This document shows, one piece after another, positions 6,256 through 12,827 of a DNA stretch of 18,801 nucleotides. The notes beneath the pieces were generated by a model. It was not told where the DNA came from. It did not search any database and saw nothing but the letters and a program-made list of their open reading frames with translations. Both the position numbers and the translations under genes were made by a program. Source of the DNA: Prevotella sp. UBA2456 (lineage in GTDB: Bacteria; Bacteroidota; Bacteroidia; Bacteroidales; Bacteroidaceae); assembly GCA_002342415.1 (NCBI GenBank), contig DDPY01000047.1:1-18801 (forward strand), written 5' to 3'. Each line of letters starts with the position of its first letter. Position 1 is the stretch's first letter.

Positions 6256-8199
6256 TTAGAAATCCTTCGTCATTTCCGCCACCTCGGCATTGATATGGTC
6301 GGTGAACTCCTTGATGGTCATCACCTTCTGCTCGCCGCCGCCCTGAGGACGTACGGCAACGGTGCCGTCCTGCTGTTCCTTCTCACCGACAATCACCATA
6401 TAGGGAATACGCTTCAACTCGTTGTCGCGAATCTTGCGGCCCAGCTTCTCGTTACGCAGGTCAATAGTGGGACGCACCCCACTCTGCTCAAACTGCTTGG
6501 CCACCTGCTTGGCATAGTCGTTATACTTCTCCGACAGGGGCAGAATAGCCACCTGCTCTGGTGTCAGCCAGAGGGGGAAGTGACCGCTGGTATGCTCGAT
6601 GAGCACAGCGGTGAAACGCTCCAGCGAACCAAAGGGTGCGCGGTGAATCATCACAGGCGTCTTCTTCTGGTTGTCCTCGTCGGTGTACTCCAGCTGGAAA
6701 CGCTTCGGCAGGTTGTAGTCCACCTGAATGGTGCCCAACTGCCAGCGGCGACCGATGGCGTCCTTAATCATGAAGTCGAGTTTCGGACCATAGAAAGCAG
6801 CCTCGCCGTATTCCACCTTAGCGTGCAGGCCCTTCTCCTGACAGGCCTCAACGATAGCCTTCTCTGCCAGCGCCCAGTCCTCGTCCGTACCTACATACTT
6901 ATCGTGGTCGTTGGGGTCGCGCAATGATATTTGTGCCTCAAAGTTAAATCCGAAAGCCTTCAGCACGATGCCGATGATGTCCATCACGTTGAGGAACTCC
7001 TGCTTCACCTGGTCCGGACGGCAGAAGAGGTGGGCATCATCCTGCGTGAACGAGCGTACACGCGTCAGTCCGTGCAGCTCGCCCGACTGCTCATAGCGAT
7101 AGACAGTGCCAAACTCTGCGATGCGCAGCGGCAGGTCGCGATACGAGCGGGGCTTCCACGCGAAGATCTCGCAGTGGTGCGGACAGTTCATGGGTTTCAG
7201 CATGTATTCCTCATCCTCCTCGGGCGTATGGATGGGCTGGAATGAGTCCTTGCCGTAGTGAGCATAGTGGCCTGAGGTGACATAGAGACTCTTCGACCCG
7301 ATATGCGGGGTGATGACCTCCTGATAGCCGAAACGGCGCTGCACCTTGCGCAGATGGTCCTGCAGGCGCAGACGCAGGTCTGTACCCTTCGGCAGCCAGA
7401 TGGGCAGGCCCTTGCCCACCTTGTCGCTGAACATAAAGAGCTCCATCTCCTTGCCTATCTTGCGGTGGTCGCGCTTCTTGGCTTCCTCCAGCATCACGAG
7501 ATACTCGTCCAGCATCTTCTTCTTGGGGAACGAGATACCATACAGACGCTGCATCTGCTCACGGTTAGCATCGCCGCGCCAGAAGGCACCGGCCACACTC
7601 GTCAGCTTCACGGCCTTGATTTCGCCCGTATCCATCAGGTGCGGACCGCGGCAGAGGTCTGTGAAGTTACCTTGTGTATAAGTGGTAATCGAGCCGTCTT
7701 CCAGGTCCTGTTCTATGTGTTCGCACTTGTAGGTCTGACCGTCGGCAGCAAACTCCTTCAGGGCGTCGGCTTTGGCCACCTCCTTGCGGACTACAGGCTC
7801 CTTCTTGGAAGCCAGCTCCTTCATCTTTGCTTCTATCGTGGGGAAATCGCTCTCCTTGATCATCTGTCCGTCGGGCAGCAGCACGTCGTAGAAGAAGCCA
7901 TTCTCTACAGCAGGGCCAAAGCCGAACTGAATGCCAGGATACAACTCCTGCAGAGCCTCGGCCAGCAAGTGTGCAGAGGTGTGCCAGAAGGTGTGCTTAC
8001 CCTCCTCGTCCTCAAACTTGTAAAGAGCGATGGTAGCATCCTCGTTGATGGGGCGATTAAGTTCCACTGTTTCACCATTCACTCCGCAAGCTATTACGCT
8101 GCGTGCCAGAGCCGGTGAGATGCTCTCGGCAATCTGAAGTCCAGTAACGCCCTGCTCATACGAGCGAACAGATCCGTCTGGAAAAGTAATCTGAATCAT
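6256..8199 (-). CDS. thrS: threonyl-tRNA synthetase
   Basis: A full-length 647-aa class II synthetase charging tRNA-Thr. Domains in order: N-terminal TGS domain (about 1-62), editing domain with HTSAH (His73, His77) and CRGPH (Cys183, His187), catalytic core with zinc ligands Cys339 (MNCPHH), His390 (DDAHLF) and His519 (IHRAPFGSLERF), and a C-terminal anticodon-binding domain from about 545. All editing and catalytic residues are intact. It has its own promoter at 8233-8240 with a leader of only about 30 nt, which leaves no room for a T-box or similar attenuator. In many Bacteroidota thrS is followed by infC-rpmI-rplT; here a convergent methyltransferase gene follows instead. Confidence 0.98.
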   Translation of the reverse strand: MIQITFPDGSVRSYEQGVTGLQIAESISPALARSVIACGVNGETVELNRPINEDATIALYKFEDEEGKHTFWHTSAHLLAEALQELYPGIQFGFGPAVENGFFYDVLLPDGQMIKESDFPTIEAKMKELASKKEPVVRKEVAKADALKEFAADGQTYKCEHIEQDLEDGSITTYTQGNFTDLCRGPHLMDTGEIKAVKLTSVAGAFWRGDANREQMQRLYGISFPKKKMLDEYLVMLEEAKKRDHRKIGKEMELFMFSDKVGKGLPIWLPKGTDLRLRLQDHLRKVQRRFGYQEVITPHIGSKSLYVTSGHYAHYGKDSFQPIHTPEEDEEYMLKPMNCPHHCEIFAWKPRSYRDLPLRIAEFGTVYRYEQSGELHGLTRVRSFTQDDAHLFCRPDQVKQEFLNVMDIIGIVLKAFGFNFEAQISLRDPNDHDKYVGTDEDWALAEKAIVEACQEKGLHAKVEYGEAAFYGPKLDFMIKDAIGRRWQLGTIQVDYNLPKRFQLEYTDEDNQKKTPVMIHRAPFGSLERFTAVLIEHTSGHFPLWLTPEQVAILPLSEKYNDYAKQVAKQFEQSGVRPTIDLRNEKLGRKIRDNELKRIPYMVIVGEKEQQDGTVAVRPQGGGEQKVMTIKEFTDHINAEVAEMTKDF

Positions 8200-8232
8200 A
8201 TCTACAATATATGTTTAAGTTTAAATCGTCTG

Positions 8233-8240
8233 CAAAGGTA
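8233..8240 (-). promoter_or_regulatory. thrS -7 promoter element
   Basis: TACCTTTG on the minus strand matches TAnnTTTG and lies 33 bp before the thrS ATG. A good -33 TTTG is not obvious; the expected position falls near the heptamer repeat. Confidence 0.7.
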
Positions 8241-8247
8241 CAAAAAA

Positions 8248-8265
8248 GTTTAGAGTTTAGAGTTT
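8248..8265. repeat. short 7-bp tandem repeat, GTTTAGA x 2.6
   Basis: GTTTAGA occurs at 8248-8254 and 8255-8261, followed by GTTT. It lies in the spacer between the TPR gene and thrS, just upstream of the thrS -7 box. Period matches the larger arrays at 10719 and 12464. Confidence 0.8.
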
Positions 8266-8302
8266 CCACATCAAGAAATTTTCTCTTTACCCTCATATAT
8301 TT

Positions 8303-10129
8303 TCACTTTCTGGCCCGTTTGATGAGACTATAGGCCGTATAAAGCCCCAGCTCACCCGCCTTCGAGAGGTCGCTGACAGCTGCATCGTAGCGTTTCTGCG
8401 CCATATACACCAAGCCGCGATTATAGTAGGCTTCGGGCAGATTGGGGTCCAGTTCGATAGCCCGCGTATAGTCGGCGACGGCCTTGTCCATCTCCAGGCA
8501 CTGCACATAGGCGTATGCCCTGTCGTAGTAGAGGTAGGGGTTAGCGGGAGCCAGCGCGATGGCCCTTGTCAGGTTGTCCAGCAGGTTGGCCGTTCTGAGG
8601 GGCACGTTCTCGCTCTCCTGCTGAGCCTGACAGATGGCTCGCAGCCAGCATTCCACCGCCGATGCGGAATCGTTCTTCAGCCAGGGGGCAGGGTCGGTAA
8701 TCGTGCTTTCGCCGCATACGATATACAGATGGCGGTCTGCGGGCAGCGTGCGGTTCAGCGAGTCCACCTGCCGGTCGTAGGCCATATAGCGTCTCACGCT
8801 GCTCTGTTGCGGACGTGTCGACAATACGTACATCGGCTGATAGTCCATCCCCACCCTGCGGTTCTGCACTCTGCCGCGATACTCGCTCTGATATTCATGC
8901 ACCGACTCCTGCTCGTCGGCCACAGCCAGCTGGTTGTATTTCTCGATATCCTCGTCGCTGCGCTTGCGCATCTGCTGCTTCGACAGTCTCGGCTGTTTTC
9001 CGAAGCGTTTGTCTATCTGGGCTTTCAGGATGCGGAACTCGTCCAGTTCTGCCTGTCTTGTCATCCCCAGTTTCCGATAGCACTGGGCCCGCTGGTGCAG
9101 TCCAGTCCAGAAGTTAGGATACTGTTCTATGACCTTCGAATAGTCGCGGATGGCAGCCCTCGGGTTTCCCGTCTGCTCCAACAGCAGCGCGCGGTTGTAG
9201 AGGGCCATCAGGTTGTCGGGCTCCATTTTCAGCACAAAGTCGAAGTCCGTAATCGCACGGTTGTCGTCGCCCACCTGGGCGCGCAGCAGTCCGCGGTTGT
9301 AGTGTCCGAGGAAGTTGTTGGGGTCGTAGTCGAGCGCCATATCATAGTCGGCCATCGCGCCGCGCAGATTGCTCTGGTTGAAGCGTGCCAGCGCGCGGTT
9401 GATGTAGAGGTTGGCATTCTTGGGCAACAGGTGAACGGCCTTGTCCAGATACCCCTCACCCTCTTTCCACTGCTCGCGGGCCAGACTGATGACCGCCCGC
9501 TGCGCCCACACATTACCGTTATAGGCATCGAGCTCCAGACTCTTGTCCAGCGCCTCGATGGCTGCCGTCGTATCCGTTTTCTGCAGATAGGCCTCGGCCT
9601 TCATCGCATAGACGCTCGCATGCCGGCTCCACCTCACTGCCATCGTGTCCAGATCGGCCAGCGCGCCGTCATAGTCTTTCTTCTGTATCCGGCAGAGCGC
9701 CCTGTTGTGCCACAGGTTCACCGACTCAGGGGCATAGCGCAGCGCCTGATTATAGTCGCTGATGGCTTCGTCGTAGCGTTTCTGCTGGATACGGCACAGT
9801 CCGCGCAGCTCGTAGATGCCCACCACAAAGGGATTCTTGCCCAGCGCCTCCGAGCAGTCGCTCTCCGACCCCACATAGTCGTCCAGATAGTATTTGGCCA
9901 CCGCTCTCAGATACCAGGGCTCGTAGAGATAGGGCTTGGCTGCAATCACCTGGTTGAAGTACTGCATCGAGAGCACGTAGTCCTCATAATAGAGCGCCGA
10001 GCGCCCTATCATCATCAGCCGCTCCGTATTATACTGGGCACGCAGGGGCAACAAGGCAAAGAGCGTAAAGAGCAAAATGCCACACAGCCTTCTGCCCCAT
10101 CCGTCCGAGTGGGAAATCATCCTTACCAT
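8303..10129 (-). CDS. exported tetratricopeptide-repeat protein
   Basis: A 608-aa protein with an N-terminal signal peptide (hydrophobic residues 15-29, probable cleavage after LRA-Q near residue 31), so it is periplasmic or envelope-associated. Residues about 35-340 are a run of roughly nine TPR units with the typical W-LG-Y-A-F-A-P pattern (for example repeated YNRGLLRAQ, YNRALLLEQ). A charged linker of about 130 residues follows, then two or three more TPRs to the C-terminus (YYDRAYAYVQ, YYNRGLVYMAQ). TPR arrays mediate protein-protein contacts; the partner is unknown. ATGs at 10129 and 10120 are both possible. It lies 29 bp after def and is probably co-transcribed with SPOR-ruvX-def. Confidence 0.9.
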   Translation of the reverse strand: MVRMISHSDGWGRRLCGILLFTLFALLPLRAQYNTERLMMIGRSALYYEDYVLSMQYFNQVIAAKPYLYEPWYLRAVAKYYLDDYVGSESDCSEALGKNPFVVGIYELRGLCRIQQKRYDEAISDYNQALRYAPESVNLWHNRALCRIQKKDYDGALADLDTMAVRWSRHASVYAMKAEAYLQKTDTTAAIEALDKSLELDAYNGNVWAQRAVISLAREQWKEGEGYLDKAVHLLPKNANLYINRALARFNQSNLRGAMADYDMALDYDPNNFLGHYNRGLLRAQVGDDNRAITDFDFVLKMEPDNLMALYNRALLLEQTGNPRAAIRDYSKVIEQYPNFWTGLHQRAQCYRKLGMTRQAELDEFRILKAQIDKRFGKQPRLSKQQMRKRSDEDIEKYNQLAVADEQESVHEYQSEYRGRVQNRRVGMDYQPMYVLSTRPQQSSVRRYMAYDRQVDSLNRTLPADRHLYIVCGESTITDPAPWLKNDSASAVECWLRAICQAQQESENVPLRTANLLDNLTRAIALAPANPYLYYDRAYAYVQCLEMDKAVADYTRAIELDPNLPEAYYNRGLVYMAQKRYDAAVSDLSKAGELGLYTAYSLIKRARK

Positions 10130-10158
10130 TCTTTTTACCTTGAGTGCCCTTCTGTTAC

Positions 10159-10719
10159 TTATTTTCTCACGCTCTTCGTCCGGTATCCACAGCGGAACCG
10201 ACCCTGAAGCAGCGCTTTCAGCTTGCTCTTTATCAACTGCTTGCGCAGCGGCGAGATACGGTCTACGAACATCCTGCCGTCCAGATGGTCAAACTCGTGC
10301 TGCATCACCCTTGCCAGATAGCCTTCTATCCACTCGTCGTGATGCTCAAACTGCTCGTCGTCCCACTCCACATGGATGCGTGTGGGGCGCACCACCTTCT
10401 CGCGGATGGCAGGCAGCGACAGACAGCCCTCCTCCGACGAGTCGGTCTTCGATTCGTCATACTCCACGATGTGCGGATTGATGTACACCTGCCGGAAGCC
10501 TTTATACTCAGGCAGGTCGTCGCTGATGACGTCCAGGTCGATCACCACCAGTCGGATGGCGCGTCCTATCTGCGGAGCAGCCAGCCCGATGCCTTCGCTG
10601 TCGGCCAGCGTCTCCCACATGTCTGCTATCAGCTCCTTCAGCTGCGGATATTCGGGTGTGATATCCTCGGCCACCTTGCGCAGTACGGGTTGGCCATATA
10701 TATAAATAGGTAATATCAT
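10159..10719 (-). CDS. def: peptide deformylase
   Basis: A 186-aa metalloenzyme that removes the formyl group from nascent N-formyl-Met. All three motifs are present: GIGLAAPQ (43-50), EEGCLSLP (96-103, Cys99 metal ligand) and HEFDHLDG (141-148, two His ligands and catalytic Glu142). Length is normal for a type 1 PDF. The start at 10719 abuts a 7-bp repeat array that fills the whole gap to the upstream ruvX stop. It continues into the TPR gene 29 bp downstream. Confidence 0.97.
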   Translation of the reverse strand: MILPIYIYGQPVLRKVAEDITPEYPQLKELIADMWETLADSEGIGLAAPQIGRAIRLVVIDLDVISDDLPEYKGFRQVYINPHIVEYDESKTDSSEEGCLSLPAIREKVVRPTRIHVEWDDEQFEHHDEWIEGYLARVMQHEFDHLDGRMFVDRISPLRKQLIKSKLKALLQGRFRCGYRTKSVRK

Positions 10720-10767
10720 TTACTATTTACTATTTACGATTTACGATTTTCGATTTTCGATTTACAA
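10719..10767. repeat. seven-copy 7-bp tandem repeat (consensus TTTACGA)
   Basis: Seven in-register heptamers: TTTACTA twice, TTTACGA twice, TTTTCGA twice, TTTACAA once. The array runs exactly from the first base of the def start codon to the end of ruvX; the ruvX stop codon (10762-10764) is made from the last unit. Read on the minus strand, most units contain TAA or TAG. Confidence 0.92.
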
Positions 10768-11178
10768 TTTGCGCGAGCGCATATAGTCCTCCAGGATGAT
10801 GGTAGCCGAGATTTCGTCTACCAGCGCCTTGTCCTGTCGGGCTTTCTTCTTCAGTCCTCCGGCCAGCATCGCCTGATGGGCCAGCACCGAGGTGAAGCGC
10901 TCGTCGTAATATTCTATCGGTATCTGGGGCATCTGCTTGCGCCATCGGTTCACAAACTGCTGCACGCGCACGAGGTTCTCGCTGGGCGCACCGTTGGGCT
11001 GGCGCGGCTCGCCGATGACGATACGCTCCACCTCCTCGCTGGCCACATAGCGCAGCAGATAATCGAACAGCTCAGATGTGGCGACAGTCGCCAACCCGCC
11101 AGCAATCAGTTGCAACGGGTCGGTGACTGCCAATCCTGTTCGTTTCTTTCCGTAATCTATAGAAAGTATCCTTGCCAC
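10762..11178 (-). CDS. ruvX: YqgF/RuvX pre-16S rRNA nuclease (Holliday junction resolvase-like)
   Basis: A 138-aa RNase H-fold protein. SIDYGKKRTGLAV (residues 6-18, catalytic Asp8), the IGEPRQPNG strand, YDERFTS and the C-terminal DEISATIILEDY motif are present and match YqgF. In E. coli this protein matures the 16S rRNA 5' end; earlier annotations call it a Holliday junction resolvase. The start is a GTG at 11178, 3 bp after the SPOR gene stop, which suggests coupled translation. The conserved N-terminus MARILSIDYG supports this start. Its C-terminal codons run into the heptamer array. Confidence 0.95.
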   Translation of the reverse strand: MARILSIDYGKKRTGLAVTDPLQLIAGGLATVATSELFDYLLRYVASEEVERIVIGEPRQPNGAPSENLVRVQQFVNRWRKQMPQIPIEYYDERFTSVLAHQAMLAGGLKKKARQDKALVDEISATIILEDYMRSRKL

Positions 11179-11181
11179 AGC

Positions 11182-11679
11182 TTATTTTGCGTACAGCAGC
11201 CAGGCTCCGGGATACTTCGTCTGCAGGTCGTTGCGGCTGGCAGCAGCCTCCACCTTTGTATCGAAAGTGGTAGCCACCACACGATACATCGCAGGCTGCA
11301 CGGCATTGTTCAGCACCACCTGGGCCTGATAGCCGGCATTGATCAACTGGCTCTGCAAACCCTCGGCATTAGCCTTCAGCGAGAACGAGCCCACCACCAC
11401 GCTGAAGTTCTTCAGACCAGAGCCGCTCACCACCGTCACATTCTCCTGACGCACGGCAATATTGTCGGCATTGTCCACCACGCGGGTATTGTTAGAAGCT
11501 CTCTCCTCCAGCGGGGTCACCACATTCTGCTCAACCACGGGTTGCTGAACAGGCTGCTGGGCCTCCTCCTGAGCCTTTGCCTTCAGGTAAGCCTGCTTGT
11601 AGGCACTTTCACTTGACTTACAACTTGTAAAAGCCATTGCTGCGCAAAGTCCTGCGCAAAGTACGATGTACTTCTTCAT
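11182..11679 (-). CDS. SPOR-domain lipoprotein
   Basis: A 165-aa lipoprotein. The signal peptide ends in the lipobox FTSC with Cys20 as lipidation site. A Gln/Ala-rich linker (about 30-85) leads to a C-terminal SPOR domain (about 88-163; FSVVVGSFSLKANAEGLQSQL, then a YRVVATTF strand). SPOR domains bind denuded septal peptidoglycan, so a role in division or cell-wall maintenance is likely. First gene of the SPOR-ruvX-def-TPR unit. Confidence 0.88.
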   Translation of the reverse strand: MKKYIVLCAGLCAAMAFTSCKSSESAYKQAYLKAKAQEEAQQPVQQPVVEQNVVTPLEERASNNTRVVDNADNIAVRQENVTVVSGSGLKNFSVVVGSFSLKANAEGLQSQLINAGYQAQVVLNNAVQPAMYRVVATTFDTKVEAAASRNDLQTKYPGAWLLYAK

Positions 11680-11733
11680 AGTTTTTCTACTTATAAATTG
11701 TTTAATTAGACTTTAATTCCGTTATTTTGCCTG

Positions 11734-11741
11734 CGAAATTA
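11734..11741 (-). promoter_or_regulatory. probable -7 element of the SPOR-ruvX-def-TPR operon
   Basis: TAATTTCG on the minus strand fits TAnnTTTG with one mismatch, and a TTG lies about 20 nt upstream (11763-11761). The implied leader is about 50 nt. Confidence 0.45.
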
Positions 11742-11781
11742 CAAAATATCGGGCACATATCAAGAAAAATCCTGCATAAAG

Positions 11782-11813
11782 TTTGTTAATTTGGAAAACT
11801 TTCCGTATATTTG
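11782..11813 (+). promoter_or_regulatory. promoter of the YtxH-holin-hypothetical operon
   Basis: The -33 box is TTTG (11782-11785) and the -7 box TATATTTG (11806-11813), with a 20-nt spacer. This is a near-ideal Bacteroidota promoter, with a leader of about 40 nt before the ATG at 11856. Confidence 0.85.
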
Positions 11814-11855
11814 CCCGCAGAAAACCGTTTAACACTATAAAAAATTAAAACGACT

Positions 11856-12074
11856 ATGAAAAGTTTAGGTTATTTAGGCGCATTCTTCGGCGGCGCACTC
11901 GCCGGAGCAGTTCTCGGACTTTTGCTCGCTCCCGAGAAGGGCGAGGACACCCGCGTAAAGATTACGGACGCAGTGGACGACTTCATGAAGAAGCACAACA
12001 TCAAGCTCAGCCGTAAGGAAGTCAACGACCTCGTCGACGACATTGCCGACGCTGCTCCCGAAGTGGAAGCATAA
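11856..12074 (+). CDS. YtxH-domain small membrane protein
   Basis: A 72-aa protein with an N-terminal Gly/Ala-rich hydrophobic segment (about 4-25, Gly-zipper pattern) ending in GLLLAPEKGEDTR, the hallmark of YtxH proteins, then an acidic, helical tail. YtxH relatives in Firmicutes belong to the general stress response; the biochemical role is unknown. First gene of a three-gene plus-strand operon. Confidence 0.87.
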   Translation: MKSLGYLGAFFGGALAGAVLGLLLAPEKGEDTRVKITDAVDDFMKKHNIKLSRKEVNDLVDDIADAAPEVEA

Positions 12075-12114
12075 ATCCCCCACTCCGTTGAACCACTGAA
12101 CACACTTCACGTCG

Positions 12115-12462
12115 ATGCTAAGTAGCGACAAGAATGTAGAAACCATTGCCCAGATTGTTGGGATTGTCAAGCATTACCTCGGGCTTCAGGGCGAATACCT
12201 GAAGCTCGACGTAATCGACAAGTTCGTGCGCCTGCTGAAGGCCACCGCGCTCTTTGTGCTTTTCTTCCTCATCACGATGGTGGTGGTATTCTTTTTCTCC
12301 TTTGCCGTAGCCTATTGGCTGGCCGGCTTTATCGGCCACGTGGCAGCCTTCTTCGTGGTCGGCATCGTCCATCTGTGCATCTTCATCCTGTTCGTCATCT
12401 TCCGCAAGCCTTGGATTGAGCGCCCCCTCGTCCGATTCCTCACCACCCTGCTATTAGGCTGA
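12115..12462 (+). CDS. phage-holin-family (Holin-X-like) membrane protein
   Basis: A 115-aa protein with an amphipathic N-terminal helix (1-40) and two strong transmembrane segments (about 44-68 and 74-98), ending in a basic RKPWIERPLVRF tail. This is the arrangement of the putative Actinobacterial Holin-X/phage_holin_3_6 family, which is common in Bacteroidota chromosomes and not evidence of a prophage. It lies 40 bp after the YtxH gene and is separated from the next gene by a 7-bp repeat array. Confidence 0.78.
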   Translation: MLSSDKNVETIAQIVGIVKHYLGLQGEYLKLDVIDKFVRLLKATALFVLFFLITMVVVFFFSFAVAYWLAGFIGHVAAFFVVGIVHLCIFILFVIFRKPWIERPLVRFLTTLLLG

Positions 12463-12463
12463 T

Positions 12464-12505
12464 AACTGTCAACTCTCAACTGTCAACTGTCAACTCCCAA
12501 CTATG
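12464..12505. repeat. six-unit 7-bp tandem repeat (consensus AACTGTC)
   Basis: The units in register are AACTGTC, AACTCTC, AACTGTC, AACTGTC, AACTCCC and AACTATG. The array starts 2 bp after the holin-like gene stop, and the last unit supplies the ATG (12503-12505) of the next gene. The whole spacer is therefore repeat. Confidence 0.92.
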
Positions 12506-12772
12506 ATGCTTCCCGTTCGAAATCCCCAGAAGACCTATCACACCCTCGACGAAATCCAACTTCGCAAGGAGGAGCTTGCTGCCCAGATGCAGCAAGACAA
12601 TCAGCGTTTATCCGCGCTCAAGAGCCAGCTGTTCGTATCGCGCTCGGAGAGCACCAAGAGCGAGTGGATTACCAGCCTTATCTCCAACGGCATCACGGCT
12701 TTCGACACCTTCATGCTGGTGCGCAAGCTCATGAAGAGCTACAGCTTCCTCTTCGGCCGTAAGCGGAAATAA
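12503..12772 (+). CDS. small coiled-coil hypothetical protein
   Basis: An 89-aa protein I do not recognise by function. Residues 13-45 are charged and helical (TLDEIQLRKEELAAQMQQ and onward), likely a coiled coil. The C-terminal half (about 53-83) is amphipathic to hydrophobic and could associate with the membrane, ending in basic RKRK. The third gene after YtxH and a holin-like protein, it is probably part of the same envelope or stress operon. The start ATG lies in the last heptamer unit; the second codon is also ATG. Confidence 0.75.
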   Translation: MMLPVRNPQKTYHTLDEIQLRKEELAAQMQQDNQRLSALKSQLFVSRSESTKSEWITSLISNGITAFDTFMLVRKLMKSYSFLFGRKRK

Positions 12773-12773
12773 G

Positions 12774-12827
12774 CCTCACTCCACCCTCCTCACATTTCTC
12801 TCACCTCTCACCACTTACCTCTCTACT
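12774..12827. repeat. degenerate pyrimidine-rich heptad spacer
   Basis: The spacer between two convergent genes has no G on the plus strand after 12773. Split in sevens it gives CCTCACT, CCACCCT, CCTCACA, TTTCTCT, CACCTCT, CACCACT, TACCTCT, which share a loose consensus. It may be a decayed heptamer array; no terminator hairpin is visible. Confidence 0.4.

Noticed and set aside
7303..8118. 271-codon plus-strand open frame opposite thrS
   Set aside because: thrS on the other strand has all catalytic and editing residues; the plus frame is a compositional shadow.
8200..8240. T-box or other attenuator in the thrS leader
   Set aside because: The leader between the -7 box and ATG is about 30 nt, too short for a T-box, and T-boxes are not expected in Bacteroidota.
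8729..10207. 492-codon plus-strand open frame opposite the TPR gene
   Set aside because: It is fully antisense to a gene with clear TPR repeats and a signal peptide; the product is a His/Val/Leu-rich mirror of the TPR codons with no domain.
10719..10767. CRISPR array
   Set aside because: Units are 7 bp and contiguous with no spacers; it is a simple tandem array. No repeat-spacer structure or cas gene is seen anywhere in the window.
12115..12462. Prophage lysis cassette suggested by the holin-family match
   Set aside because: No endolysin, spanin, integrase or structural phage gene is nearby; this family is common in chromosomal stress/envelope operons beside YtxH.
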